The position numbers were made by a program, and so were the translations under genes. The notes under the pieces are model-generated. The model saw nothing but the letters and a program-made list of their open reading frames with translations, was not told the origin of the DNA and ran no database searches. 64,000 bases of DNA from Gaiellaceae bacterium. GTDB taxonomy: Bacteria > Actinomycetota > Thermoleophilia > Gaiellales > Gaiellaceae. Below are positions 56,021 to 63,181 of this stretch, piece after piece; position 1 is the first letter of the stretch; each line of letters begins with the position of its first letter. The stretch lies in assembly GCA_030446625.1 (NCBI GenBank), contig JAUJMY010000010.1, positions 31,535 through 95,534 on the forward strand, in the 5' to 3' direction.

Positions 56021-56766
56021 TTACGTGCGCCACGTCGCCTCGACGGCGAAAGCGGCGGCGATGACGAGGATCGCGACGCCGATCGCGCGCCGCAGGCCCT
56101 CCTCCGACACGCGTCCGGTGATGCGCGCGCCGAGCCACGCCCCCGGCAGCGCGCCGGCGAGCCCGCCGCGAGCAGGTTTCACTCGACCTCGAGGAGCGCG
56201 GCGTGAGCCGCGAACCCGGCGAGCCCGAGCAGGAAGCCGACGACGAGGTTCGTGCCGACGGCCCGATGCGCCGTCAACCCGACCGCGCGGAGCAGCGCGG
56301 GCATGCGCAGCGTGCCGAGGATGACGCCCGCGGCTCCGCCGACGACGCCGATCGCAAACCCGAGGCCCGCAGCGGGCACGACGCGGGGGCGGTCGAGGGG
56401 CCGTTCCGTGAACGGCCGAACCAGCAGGTCGACCCCCTGCCAGGCGAGGACGAGAGCGATGACTGCGAAGAGGAGCCGGTCGGGGACGGCGTGGGCGTAG
56501 AGCCCGCCCGCGACCGCGCCGGCGACCGACGGAGGCGCCATCCAGGCGACGACGCGCCAGTCGACGCGCCCCTCGCGCGCGTGCCGGAGCCCGCCCGACG
56601 CGGCCGCGGCGGCGCTGATCGCGATGTTCGTCCCCGCGCCGGCGGCGGGGTTACCGGCCAGGACGAGCAGGAGCGGCAAGCGCAGCGTGCCGAGCACGAG
56701 CCCGATCGCTGCGCCGAGATACCCGGCGACGAACGAGCCGGCCAGCGCTAGCGCGAGCTCCAGCAC
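56021..56766 (-). pseudogene. TSUP (TauE/SafE) membrane permease, broken by a stop and a frameshift
   Basis: From GTG 56766 the frame gives a TSUP start: LGAAIGLVLGTLRLPLLLVLAGNPAAGAGTNIAIS and the second repeat GVVGGAAGVILGTLRMPALLRAVGLTAHRAVGTNLVVGF, the duplicated G-x-x-x-G-x-LGT... motif. It meets TGA at 56179-56181, and about 20 bases on a base is missing. The next frame reads GLAGALPGAWLGARITGRVSEEGLRRAIGVAILVIAAAFAVE, the normal end. Family members export sulfite or other anions. Two lesions at one place are more than elsewhere in the window, so either a small error cluster or a real pseudogene. Starts 3 bases after the adenosyltransferase stop. Confidence 0.65.
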
Positions 56767-56769
56767 GCG

Positions 56770-57345
56770 CTAGCGCTCGCCGCCGGGGCTCCAGAGCGGC
56801 TCGTCGCGGCCGGAGTTCGCGGCGCGCGCGAGGATGAACAGCAGATCGGAGAGCCGATTCAGGTAGACGAGCACGAGCGCGTTGATCGCGACGTCCCGGG
56901 CCGCGAGGAGCGCGTCGCGCTCCGCGCGGCGGCAGACGGTGCGCGCGACGTGCAACCGCGCGGCCGGCTCGGTTCCTCCCGGCAGGACGAAGCTGCGCAG
57001 CTCCGGCAGTTCCGCGTTGAAGCGGTCGCAGTCGGCCTCGAGCGCGTCCACCTGCTCCTGCGCGACGCGCAACCGCCCGTCGCCGACGCCGTAGGGGACG
57101 GAGAGGTCGGCGCCGACGTCGAAGAGCTCGTTCTGGATCCGCTCGAGCAGCGTCCGCATCCCCTCCGGCACGCCGCCGGCCAGGACGACGCCGAGCTGCG
57201 CGTTCAGCTCGTCGACCGTGCCGAAGGCAGCGATGCGGCAGTCCAGCTTCGACGCGCGCGAGCCGTCGCCGAGGCTCGTCTCCCCCGCGTCGCCGCCGCG
57301 CGTGTAGATCCGCGTCAGGCGGACGGGTTCGTCCCGCTTCCGCAT
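56770..57345 (-). CDS. cob(I)alamin adenosyltransferase (PduO type)
   Basis: 191 residues. PduO-type motifs are clear: TRIYTRGGDAGETSLGDGSRASKLDCRIAAFGTVDELNAQLG (TRxGDxGxTxL, about 11-24, the ATP loop), LERIQNELFDVGADLS, and SFVLPGGTEPAARLHVARTVCRRAERD with the conserved Arg pair, then NRLSDLLFILARAAN. It transfers the adenosyl group from ATP to cob(I)alamin, giving adenosylcobalamin, which the methylmalonyl-CoA mutase in this window needs. ATG 57345 has a TAAGCT -10 seven bases upstream. It heads a pair with the broken TSUP gene. Confidence 0.95.
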   Translation of the reverse strand: MRKRDEPVRLTRIYTRGGDAGETSLGDGSRASKLDCRIAAFGTVDELNAQLGVVLAGGVPEGMRTLLERIQNELFDVGADLSVPYGVGDGRLRVAQEQVDALEADCDRFNAELPELRSFVLPGGTEPAARLHVARTVCRRAERDALLAARDVAINALVLVYLNRLSDLLFILARAANSGRDEPLWSPGGER

Positions 57346-57351
57346 GGCTTG

Positions 57352-57358
57352 TAGCTTA
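57352..57358. promoter_or_regulatory. shared bidirectional -10 for the adenosyltransferase and GNAT genes
   Basis: TAGCTTA holds TAGCTT on plus (8 bases before ATG 57366) and TAAGCT on minus (7 bases before ATG 57345). The gap is 20 bases, too short for two separate promoters. Confidence 0.5.
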
Positions 57359-57365
57359 GGCCGCG

Positions 57366-57698
57366 ATGCAGCTACGCCTTGCGCGTCCGGAGGACGCGGC
57401 CGCGGTCGCAGAGGTGTTCATCCCGTCGTTCGCGGGGCTCACGTACCTGCCGAAGCTGCACACCGACGACGAGCACCGCAGCTTCGTGCGCGGGCTGGTT
57501 CACGACACCGAGGTGTGGGTCGCCGAGGAGGATCGCCGCATCGTCGGCTTCGTCTCGCTCTCCGATCAGAAGGTCAAGCACCTGTACGTGCATCCCGACG
57601 CCCAGGGCCGCGGCGCGGGGAGCGCGCTGCTCGCGAAGGCGAAGGAGCGGCGCGCGCGCGGCTTCGTTCCGGACGCGCGCTACGAGTGGCGACCTTGA
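57366..57698 (+). CDS. GNAT acetyltransferase lacking part of the acetyl-CoA domain
   Basis: 110 residues. The start QLRLARPEDAAAVAEVFIPSF and the central VAEEDRRIVGFVSLSDQKVKHLYVHPDAQGRGAGSALLAKAKE (motif A, RGxGxG/A, about 80-86) are typical GNAT. After LLAKAKERRARGF the frame goes at once to VPDARYEWRP. In close relatives the usual motif-B segment, with the Asn and Tyr of NxxARxFYxxxGF, comes between these and the D-x-x-YEWRP ending. About 30 residues are missing, and the ends of the deletion share GF, so a slip between repeats is possible. Substrate unknown, activity doubtful. Diverges from the adenosyltransferase gene. Confidence 0.7.
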   Translation: MQLRLARPEDAAAVAEVFIPSFAGLTYLPKLHTDDEHRSFVRGLVHDTEVWVAEEDRRIVGFVSLSDQKVKHLYVHPDAQGRGAGSALLAKAKERRARGFVPDARYEWRP

Positions 57699-58570
57699 GG
57701 CTGCGCACGCTCGAGGACGCCGCGGCGTGGGTGGAGCGCGTCGGCGTCGCGCTGATCTACCCGAACGCCGACTACGTCCTGCCCTCGCTGTGGGAGGCCG
57801 TTGCCGGGAAGGTCGAGCTCGAGTGGGCGATCCGCGACGACGAGGGGAAGTTTCGGTCGTTCACGCCGGAGATGGAGCGGGTCTGGGCGTGGAAGGACGA
57901 GCTGCCGGCGCGGAAGCGCGCGTGCGTCGGGCTGCACGTCGCGCGCACGTCGTCCGCTGTCTCGCCCGCCCTCGTGTCGGCGGTCTATGCCCTGACGGAG
58001 AGGCGCGGAGCGCCGGACGACTTCCGCGACGCCGACCTGGACGGGCTCGCGCGCGAGCTCGCGGAGGCGGCGCTGGAGCTCGGCCGCCCCGCGACGCGGC
58101 GGGAGCTCCGACTCCTCGTCGGCGCGGACAAGCGGCTCGGCGATCGCGCCGTCAACTCGCTGCAGCGCGCCCTCGTGTTCACGAACGCCGGCCTCGACGC
58201 CGGCGAAAGCGGCTGGGGCGCGGTGCTCCACGACCTGTTCGCGCGCCGCTGGCGCGCGAGGCTCCGGCGGATCCCGCGGCGGGAGGAGGCGCTGCGGGCG
58301 CTCGCCGGCGCGGTCCTCGTCGGCGCGCGCGACGTCTCGGCCGCCGACTTCGCGGCGGCCATGCGGATCCGCCGCCGCGAGGCGACGGCCACGCTGGAGG
58401 CGCTGGAGGCTCGCGGCAACGCGGAGGCGCGCGACGACGACGGCGTCGTCGTCTGGAACGCGCCGCGTGTCAGCCCTGGGCGAGCGTCCGCTCGGCCTGG
58501 CGCAGCCCGAGCACCGAGCGCGCGATCACGAGCCGCTGGATCTCGCTCGTGCCCTCGTAGATCTCCGTGA
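57686..58570 (+). CDS. uncharacterised protein with winged-helix-like C-terminus
   Basis: 294 residues from GTG 57686 (or TTG 57695, overlapping the GNAT stop as TTGA). I do not recognise the family. Visible are AWVERVGVALIYPNADYVLPSLWEAVAG, a Trp-rich VWAWKDELPARKRACVG, GRPATRRELRLLVG, and a C-terminal VSAADFAAAMRIRRREATATLEALEARGNAEARDDDGVVVW that looks like a winged helix (recognition helix and wing). It may bind DNA or act in base repair, but I cannot assign it. The last 101 bases overlap the convergent acyl-CoA dehydrogenase, and the low-complexity tail (SARPGAARAPSARSRAAGS) there looks like readthrough, so the natural end may have been lost by an indel near 58460. Confidence 0.6.
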   Translation: MATLRLRTLEDAAAWVERVGVALIYPNADYVLPSLWEAVAGKVELEWAIRDDEGKFRSFTPEMERVWAWKDELPARKRACVGLHVARTSSAVSPALVSAVYALTERRGAPDDFRDADLDGLARELAEAALELGRPATRRELRLLVGADKRLGDRAVNSLQRALVFTNAGLDAGESGWGAVLHDLFARRWRARLRRIPRREEALRALAGAVLVGARDVSAADFAAAMRIRRREATATLEALEARGNAEARDDDGVVVWNAPRVSPGRASARPGAARAPSARSRAAGSRSCPRRSP

Positions 58571-59639
58571 CCTTGGCGTCGCGGTAGTAGCGCTCGACCG
58601 GGAACTCCTTGGTGTAGCCGTACCCGCCGAGGATCTGGATCGCCTCCGCGGTCTGCCGCCGCGCCATCTCCGAGGCGAAGAGCTTCGCCTTCGCGCCCTC
58701 CTCCGTGTGCGGCTGCCCCTCCTGCTTCAGCCACGCCGCGCGGTAGACGAGCAGGCGAGCGGCGTCGATCTCGGTCGACATGTCCGCGAGCTTGTACTGG
58801 ATCGCCTGGTGCTCGGCGATCGGCTTGCCGAACGTGTGCCGCTCCTTCGCGTAGCTGCGCGCCACGTCGTAGGCCGCCTGCGCGATACCGAGCGCCTGCG
58901 CGGCGATCCCGATCCGCCCGCCGTCGAGCGTGGCCATCGCGACGCGGAACCCGCGCCCCTCCTCGTGGAGCAGCCGGTCGCGCCCCACGCGCGCACCCTC
59001 GACGACGATGTCGTTCGTGATCGAGGAGTTCAGGCCGAGCTTCTCCTCGTCGCGCGTCACCCGCACGTGCTCGCCGTCGAGCAAGAACGCCGATACGCCG
59101 CGCGCGCCCGGCGTATCGGGATCGGTACGCGCGAAGAGCAGGAACGTCCCCGCGTACGTGCCGTTCGTGATCCACTGCTTCGCGCCGGAGATTGTCCACC
59201 CGTCGCCGTCGCGCGCGGCCCGCGTCCGCAGCGCCCCGGCGTCCGAACCGGCCTCCGGCTCCGTGAGCGCGAACGCGCCGAGGTGCTCGCCGCGCGCGAG
59301 CGGGGGCACGAAGCGCGCCTTCTGCTCCTCGGTGCCGAACGTGAGGATGGGCAGCGTCGCCGCGCTCGTGTGCACCGCGACCGTGACGCCGACGCCCGCG
59401 TCCGCGCGTGAGAGCTCCTCGAGCACGAGGATGTAGGAGAGGAAGTCCGCGCCGGCGCCGCCGTATTCCTCCGGCACGCAGACGCCCATCAGCCCGAGGT
59501 CGGCCAGCTTCGCGTAGAGCTCGCGCGGGAAGCGGTGCTCCCGATCCCAGGCAGCCGCGTGCGGCTCGATCTCCGCCTCCGCGAACTCGCGCGCGAGTGC
59601 CTGGATCTCGCGCTGGTCGGCGCTCAGGGCGAAGTCCAT
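58470..59639 (-). CDS. acyl-CoA dehydrogenase
   Basis: 389 residues from ATG 59639. Domain order is normal: N-terminal helices (DFALSADQREIQALAREFAEAEIEP), middle barrel FALTEPEAGSDAGAL and WITNGTYAGTFLLFAR, C-terminal helices with RRQTAEAIQILGGYGYTKEFPVERYYRDAKVTEIYEGTSEIQRLVIAR. The catalytic base is Glu362 in IYEGTSE, the position for short/medium-chain enzymes. It oxidises an acyl-CoA to the enoyl-CoA and passes electrons to ETF (etfBA at 47266-49001). Chain length is not readable. Leaderless-type -10 TACGAT lies 6 bases upstream. Divergent to pstS. Confidence 0.95.
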   Translation of the reverse strand: MDFALSADQREIQALAREFAEAEIEPHAAAWDREHRFPRELYAKLADLGLMGVCVPEEYGGAGADFLSYILVLEELSRADAGVGVTVAVHTSAATLPILTFGTEEQKARFVPPLARGEHLGAFALTEPEAGSDAGALRTRAARDGDGWTISGAKQWITNGTYAGTFLLFARTDPDTPGARGVSAFLLDGEHVRVTRDEEKLGLNSSITNDIVVEGARVGRDRLLHEEGRGFRVAMATLDGGRIGIAAQALGIAQAAYDVARSYAKERHTFGKPIAEHQAIQYKLADMSTEIDAARLLVYRAAWLKQEGQPHTEEGAKAKLFASEMARRQTAEAIQILGGYGYTKEFPVERYYRDAKVTEIYEGTSEIQRLVIARSVLGLRQAERTLAQG

Positions 59640-59645
59640 GCGGCG

Positions 59646-59651
59646 ATCGTA
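59646..59651 (-). promoter_or_regulatory. -10 element for the acyl-CoA dehydrogenase
   Basis: TACGAT on the minus strand, 6 bases before ATG 59639. Leaderless spacing. Confidence 0.4.
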
Positions 59652-59759
59652 GCCCGCTTCACCAGATCGTTTCCGCCGCGTCACGGGACTCTTGCCCACG
59701 TGCGCGCCGCCCGCTCGTACCGTCGGACGAGAGGCGTCACCAAGGGGAAAGGAGCGAGG

Positions 59760-60707
59760 ATGAAGCACAGATTCAGGGTCGCGGCGCTCGGAGCAACGGC
59801 GGCGGTGTCGGCGGTCTGCGTCGCGGCCGCGGCCGCAGGCGTCGACGCGCTGCGCGGGCGGGTCTCGGCAGACGGTTCGAGCACCGTCGCGCCGTACACG
59901 ACGGCCGCGGCCGAGGGCTTCCAGCGCAAGAACCGCGGCGTGCAGGTGACGGTCGGCATCTCGGGCACGGGCGGCGGCTTCGAGCGCTTCTGCCGGGGCG
60001 AGATCGACCTCGCGAACGCGTCGCGGCCGATCAGGCAGGACCGGGAGGTGCCGCTGTGCACGCAAAACTCGGTCCGCTACCTCGCCTTCACGGTCGCGAA
60101 CGACGGCATCTCGATCGTCGTCAACCGCAACAACACGTGGGTCAGCTGCCTGACGACCGACGAGCTGAGGCGGATCTGGGACGCGGGCTCGAAGGTCGAC
60201 AACTGGAAGGACGTCCGCCCGCAGTTCCCGGACGTGCCGCTGAAGCTCTTCGGCCCCGGAACCGACTCGGGCACGTTCGACTTCTTCACGGAGAAGATCA
60301 ACGGCAGGTCGAAGCGCAGCCGCTCCGACTACCTCGCCACGGAGAACGACAACGTCGTCGTGCAGGGCGTCGCGGGCGAGCGCGGCGGGCTCGGCTACTT
60401 CGGCTACTCCTACTACGAGGAGAACCGGAACCGCCTCAAGCTCGTCGCGGTGAACGGCGGCTCCGGATGCGTCGCGCCGAGCGTGCGGACGGTGCAGACC
60501 GTGAGGTACAGGCCGCTCTCGAGGCCAGTGTTCATCTACGCGAACCGCTCGGCGTTCCGCCGCGCGGAGGTGCGCGCGTTCCTCGGCTACGTCTTCAACA
60601 ACGAGCGCGCGATCGCGCGCAGGGCGGGCCTGATCTCGCTGACCGACCGGCAGCTGAAGAAGGCGCGGAACCAGTACCGCACTGCGCTCCGCTCCAGCTC
60701 GCGGTAG
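59760..60707 (+). CDS. pstS: phosphate ABC transporter substrate-binding protein
   Basis: 315 residues from ATG 59760, with AAAGGAG upstream (spacing 5). A signal peptide (about 1-26, [19 protein letters not shown]) has no clean lipobox, so it may be soluble or cleaved. PstS family features: [81 protein letters not shown] and [11 protein letters not shown]. The TGGG and SGT segments bind phosphate. A strong hairpin follows at 60715. The matching ATPase gene (pstB) is at the right edge on the other strand, and permease genes are not in this window. Confidence 0.92.
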   Translation: MKHRFRVAALGATAAVSAVCVAAAAAGVDALRGRVSADGSSTVAPYTTAAAEGFQRKNRGVQVTVGISGTGGGFERFCRGEIDLANASRPIRQDREVPLCTQNSVRYLAFTVANDGISIVVNRNNTWVSCLTTDELRRIWDAGSKVDNWKDVRPQFPDVPLKLFGPGTDSGTFDFFTEKINGRSKRSRSDYLATENDNVVVQGVAGERGGLGYFGYSYYEENRNRLKLVAVNGGSGCVAPSVRTVQTVRYRPLSRPVFIYANRSAFRRAEVRAFLGYVFNNERAIARRAGLISLTDRQLKKARNQYRTALRSSSR

Positions 60708-60714
60708 GGCCCGT

Positions 60715-60751
60715 GTCGGGGGCCGCGGGCGTCGATGCTCGCGGCCCCGAC
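60715..60751 (+). terminator. terminator hairpin after pstS
   Basis: GTCGGGGGCCGCG (60715-60727) pairs with CGCGGCCCCGAC (60740-60751), 12 base pairs with one bulged G and a 12-base loop. No T run. It starts 8 bases after the pstS stop and would separate pstS from the DUF47-Pit pair. Confidence 0.5.
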
Positions 60752-60781
60752 GCTCTTCGCGCTGCCGCCGGAGCGGGTCGT

Positions 60782-60787
60782 TAGCAT
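60782..60787 (+). promoter_or_regulatory. -10 element for the DUF47-Pit pair
   Basis: TAGCAT ends 8 bases before GTG 60796. Together with the hairpin upstream it predicts an independent, leaderless transcript. Confidence 0.4.
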
Positions 60788-60795
60788 CCGCCCTC

Positions 60796-61416
60796 GTGCG
60801 CCTGGCGCTGGTACCCCGCACGTCCGAGTTCTACGACCTCTTCGCCCGGGCCGGCGCGAACGCGCTGGAGGCCGCCCGGAAAGCCGAGGTCCGCTTCCGC
60901 GAGTTCCCGAGCTCGTCGGTCTCTCAGGCGGACATCAAGGCGATCGAGACCGCCGGCGACTCGATCACGCACGACCTGATCCAGCTCCTGAACACGCAGT
61001 ACGTGACGCCCTTCGACCGCGAGGACATCTACGACCTCGCGACCGCACTCGACGACGTCGTCGACCACATCGACGAAGCATGCGACCTCCTCGAGCTGTA
61101 CGGCGTCGAGCAGCCTGCGCGCCAAGCAGTCGAGCAGTGCCGGATCCTCGTCTTCGCCGTCGAGCACCTCGAGTCGGCCTTGCGGAACCTCAAGGGATTC
61201 AAGGGCGTCCAGGCCGCTCTCGTCGAGGTGAAGAGGATGGAAGACGACGGCGACCGCGTCGTCCGTGCCGCCATCGCCGACCTCTTCCGCGACTCGCGGA
61301 TCGACCCGCTCGTCGTCATCCGCTGGAAGGACATCTACGAGGCGCTCGAGGCGGCGCTCGACTCGTGCGAGACGGCGGCCAACGTCCTCGGCAACGTCGT
61401 CGTCAAGAACGCCTGA
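60796..61416 (+). CDS. DUF47/PhoU-related protein, partner of the Pit transporter
   Basis: 206 residues from GTG 60796, all helical. It has the DUF47 pattern: FYDLFARAGANALEAARKAE, ETAGDSITHDLIQLLN, FDREDIYDLATALDDVVDHIDEACDLLELY, KRMEDDGDRVVRAAIADLF and IRWKDIYEALEAALDSCETAANVLGNVVVKNA. The acidic E/D-x-x-D/H clusters resemble those of PhoU, which bind metal. These proteins lie next to Pit transporters and are thought to regulate them. It is 2 bases before the Pit gene. Confidence 0.9.
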   Translation: MRLALVPRTSEFYDLFARAGANALEAARKAEVRFREFPSSSVSQADIKAIETAGDSITHDLIQLLNTQYVTPFDREDIYDLATALDDVVDHIDEACDLLELYGVEQPARQAVEQCRILVFAVEHLESALRNLKGFKGVQAALVEVKRMEDDGDRVVRAAIADLFRDSRIDPLVVIRWKDIYEALEAALDSCETAANVLGNVVVKNA

Positions 61417-61418
61417 TC

Positions 61419-62516
61419 TTGGAGCTGACGCTCCTCGCGGTCGTCGCGGTCGCGCTGTTCTTCGACTTCACGAACGGCTTTCACGACACGGCGAACGCGA
61501 TCGCGACGAGCGTGTCGACGCGTGCCGTGTCTCCCCGCGTGGCCGTCGCCGGCGCGGCGATCCTCAACTTCCTCGGTGCGTTCGTGTCGATCGAGGTCGC
61601 GGCCACCGTTGCGAAGGGCATCGTCGAAGCGCAGGTCGTGACGCTCGACGTGGTGCTCGCCGGCCTGGTCGGCGCGATCACGTGGGACCTGATCACCTGG
61701 TACTACGGGCTGCCGACGAGCTCGAGCCACGCACTCATCGGGGGCGTAGCCGGCGCAGCGGTCGCAGCGGCAGGTCTCGACGTGCTGAAGAGCGACGGCA
61801 TCGTCCAGAAGGTGCTGATTCCGTCACTCGCTGCCCCGATCTTCGGCTTCGTCGGCGCGGCGCTGCTGATGCTGCTGATCTTCTGGATCATTCGACGCCG
61901 TGCGCCGACTCCGGTGAATCGGGTGTTCCGACGGCTCCAGCTCGTCTCGGCCGGGTTCGTCGCCTTTACGCACGGTACGAATGATGCACAGAAGACGATG
62001 GGCATCATCGCGCTCGCCCTCGTCGCGTCCGGTCATCTGCCGCCTGACTTCGAGCGACCTCCGCTCTGGGTCATCGTCTCGGCGGCGATTGCGATGGGCG
62101 CCGGAACCTACGCCGGAGGATGGCGAATCATCCGCACGCTCGGGCAGCGCGTGGCGAAGCTCGAGCCGCCGCAGGGATTCGCAGCCGAGACCGCGTGCGC
62201 GTCCATCCTTTGGTTCACGGCGCAGTCCGGGTTGCCGGTCTCGACGACCCACACGATCAGCGGCTCGGTCCTCGGCGCAGGTGCATCGCGTCGCGTATCG
62301 GCGGTGCGCTGGGGCGTCGCCGGCAACATCCTCGTCGCGTGGATCCTCACGATTCCGGCAGCGGCCGCGATCGGAGCGGCTGCCGAACTCCTCACGCGAG
62401 TCCCGGCCGGCAGCGCCGTCGTCTTCGCGCTCATGGTCGCGATCGCGACGATGGCCTTCGTTGCGCGGCGACAGCAGACGCGCGCGACCCTTGCGCCCGT
62501 AGGGCCGCCGCCCTAG
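61419..62516 (+). CDS. low-affinity inorganic phosphate transporter, Pit family
   Basis: 365 residues from TTG 61419, with about ten membrane helices in two halves. Each half has the PiT signature: DFTNGFHDTANAIATSVSTRA (start) and FTHGTNDAQKTMGIIALAL (about 184-202). Other marks are GAITWDLITWYYGLPTSSSHALIGG and WFTAQSGLPVSTTHTISGSVLGAG. It takes up metal-phosphate complexes with protons. A DUF47 partner precedes it, and PhoU and PstB lie next to it on the other strand, so high- and low-affinity phosphate uptake are clustered. It ends 4 bases into the PhoU gene, tail to tail. Confidence 0.95.
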   Translation: MELTLLAVVAVALFFDFTNGFHDTANAIATSVSTRAVSPRVAVAGAAILNFLGAFVSIEVAATVAKGIVEAQVVTLDVVLAGLVGAITWDLITWYYGLPTSSSHALIGGVAGAAVAAAGLDVLKSDGIVQKVLIPSLAAPIFGFVGAALLMLLIFWIIRRRAPTPVNRVFRRLQLVSAGFVAFTHGTNDAQKTMGIIALALVASGHLPPDFERPPLWVIVSAAIAMGAGTYAGGWRIIRTLGQRVAKLEPPQGFAAETACASILWFTAQSGLPVSTTHTISGSVLGAGASRRVSAVRWGVAGNILVAWILTIPAAAAIGAAAELLTRVPAGSAVVFALMVAIATMAFVARRQQTRATLAPVGPPP

Positions 62517-63181
62517 ACCTGGTGCGACGCGTCCGTGAACTCGCGGAACTCGCCGGTCGCGAGGTACGCGGTGCGCTCGCCGATGTCGACGGCGTGATCG
62601 CCGATCCGCTCCAGGCAGCGTGACACGAGCAGCATGCGCAGGCCCCACTCGTGGAGCGCGGGGTCGCCGCCGAACGCGAGCACGTGCTGGACGAAGCGGC
62701 GGTTCGCGCGGTCGATCAGCTCGTCCAGCTCGACCAGCGACTCGGCTTGGGCCTGGTCGCGGGCGGCGAACGAGTCGAGCGCGACGCGGATCATCTCCTC
62801 GGCGCGCGCCCCCATCTCCTCGAACGCTGCGACGAACACGGCCGCGGGCTCGACGGCGGGCGCGAGCTTCACGAGCTTCGCGATCGTGACGCAGTAGTCG
62901 GCCATCCGCTCGAGGTGGAGGTTCACGTGCAACACGGCGAGCACGAGGCGGAGGTCGCTCGCCACCGGCGTCTGCCGAGCCAGCAGCGACTGCACGCCCT
63001 CCTCGACCGCGACGTGCCGCTCGTCGACCTCGTCGTCGAACGCGATCAGCTCGTCGGCAAGCGCCCGGTCACCGCGGACTAGGGCGTCGACGGCGCCGCG
63101 GACGGCGCGAAGCACGAGCGCGCCCTCCTCCTGCAGCGCCGCCTCGAGCTGGTCGAGCTCCTCCTGGAAGCTCACCCGCAT
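62513..63181 (-). CDS. phoU: phosphate transport system regulator PhoU
   Basis: 222 residues from ATG 63181, overlapping the pstB stop by one base (TGATG). Two PhoU helical repeats: FDDEVDERHVAVEEGVQSLLARQTPVASDLRLVLAVLHVNLHLERMADYCVTIAK and VELDELIDRANRRFVQHVLA, LLVSRCLERIGDHAVDIGERTAYLATGE, with E/D-x-x-x-D metal-binding clusters. PhoU links PstSCAB to the two-component system and stops uptake when phosphate is plentiful. Normal length. Confidence 0.94.
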   Translation of the reverse strand: MRVSFQEELDQLEAALQEEGALVLRAVRGAVDALVRGDRALADELIAFDDEVDERHVAVEEGVQSLLARQTPVASDLRLVLAVLHVNLHLERMADYCVTIAKLVKLAPAVEPAAVFVAAFEEMGARAEEMIRVALDSFAARDQAQAESLVELDELIDRANRRFVQHVLAFGGDPALHEWGLRMLLVSRCLERIGDHAVDIGERTAYLATGEFREFTDASHQV

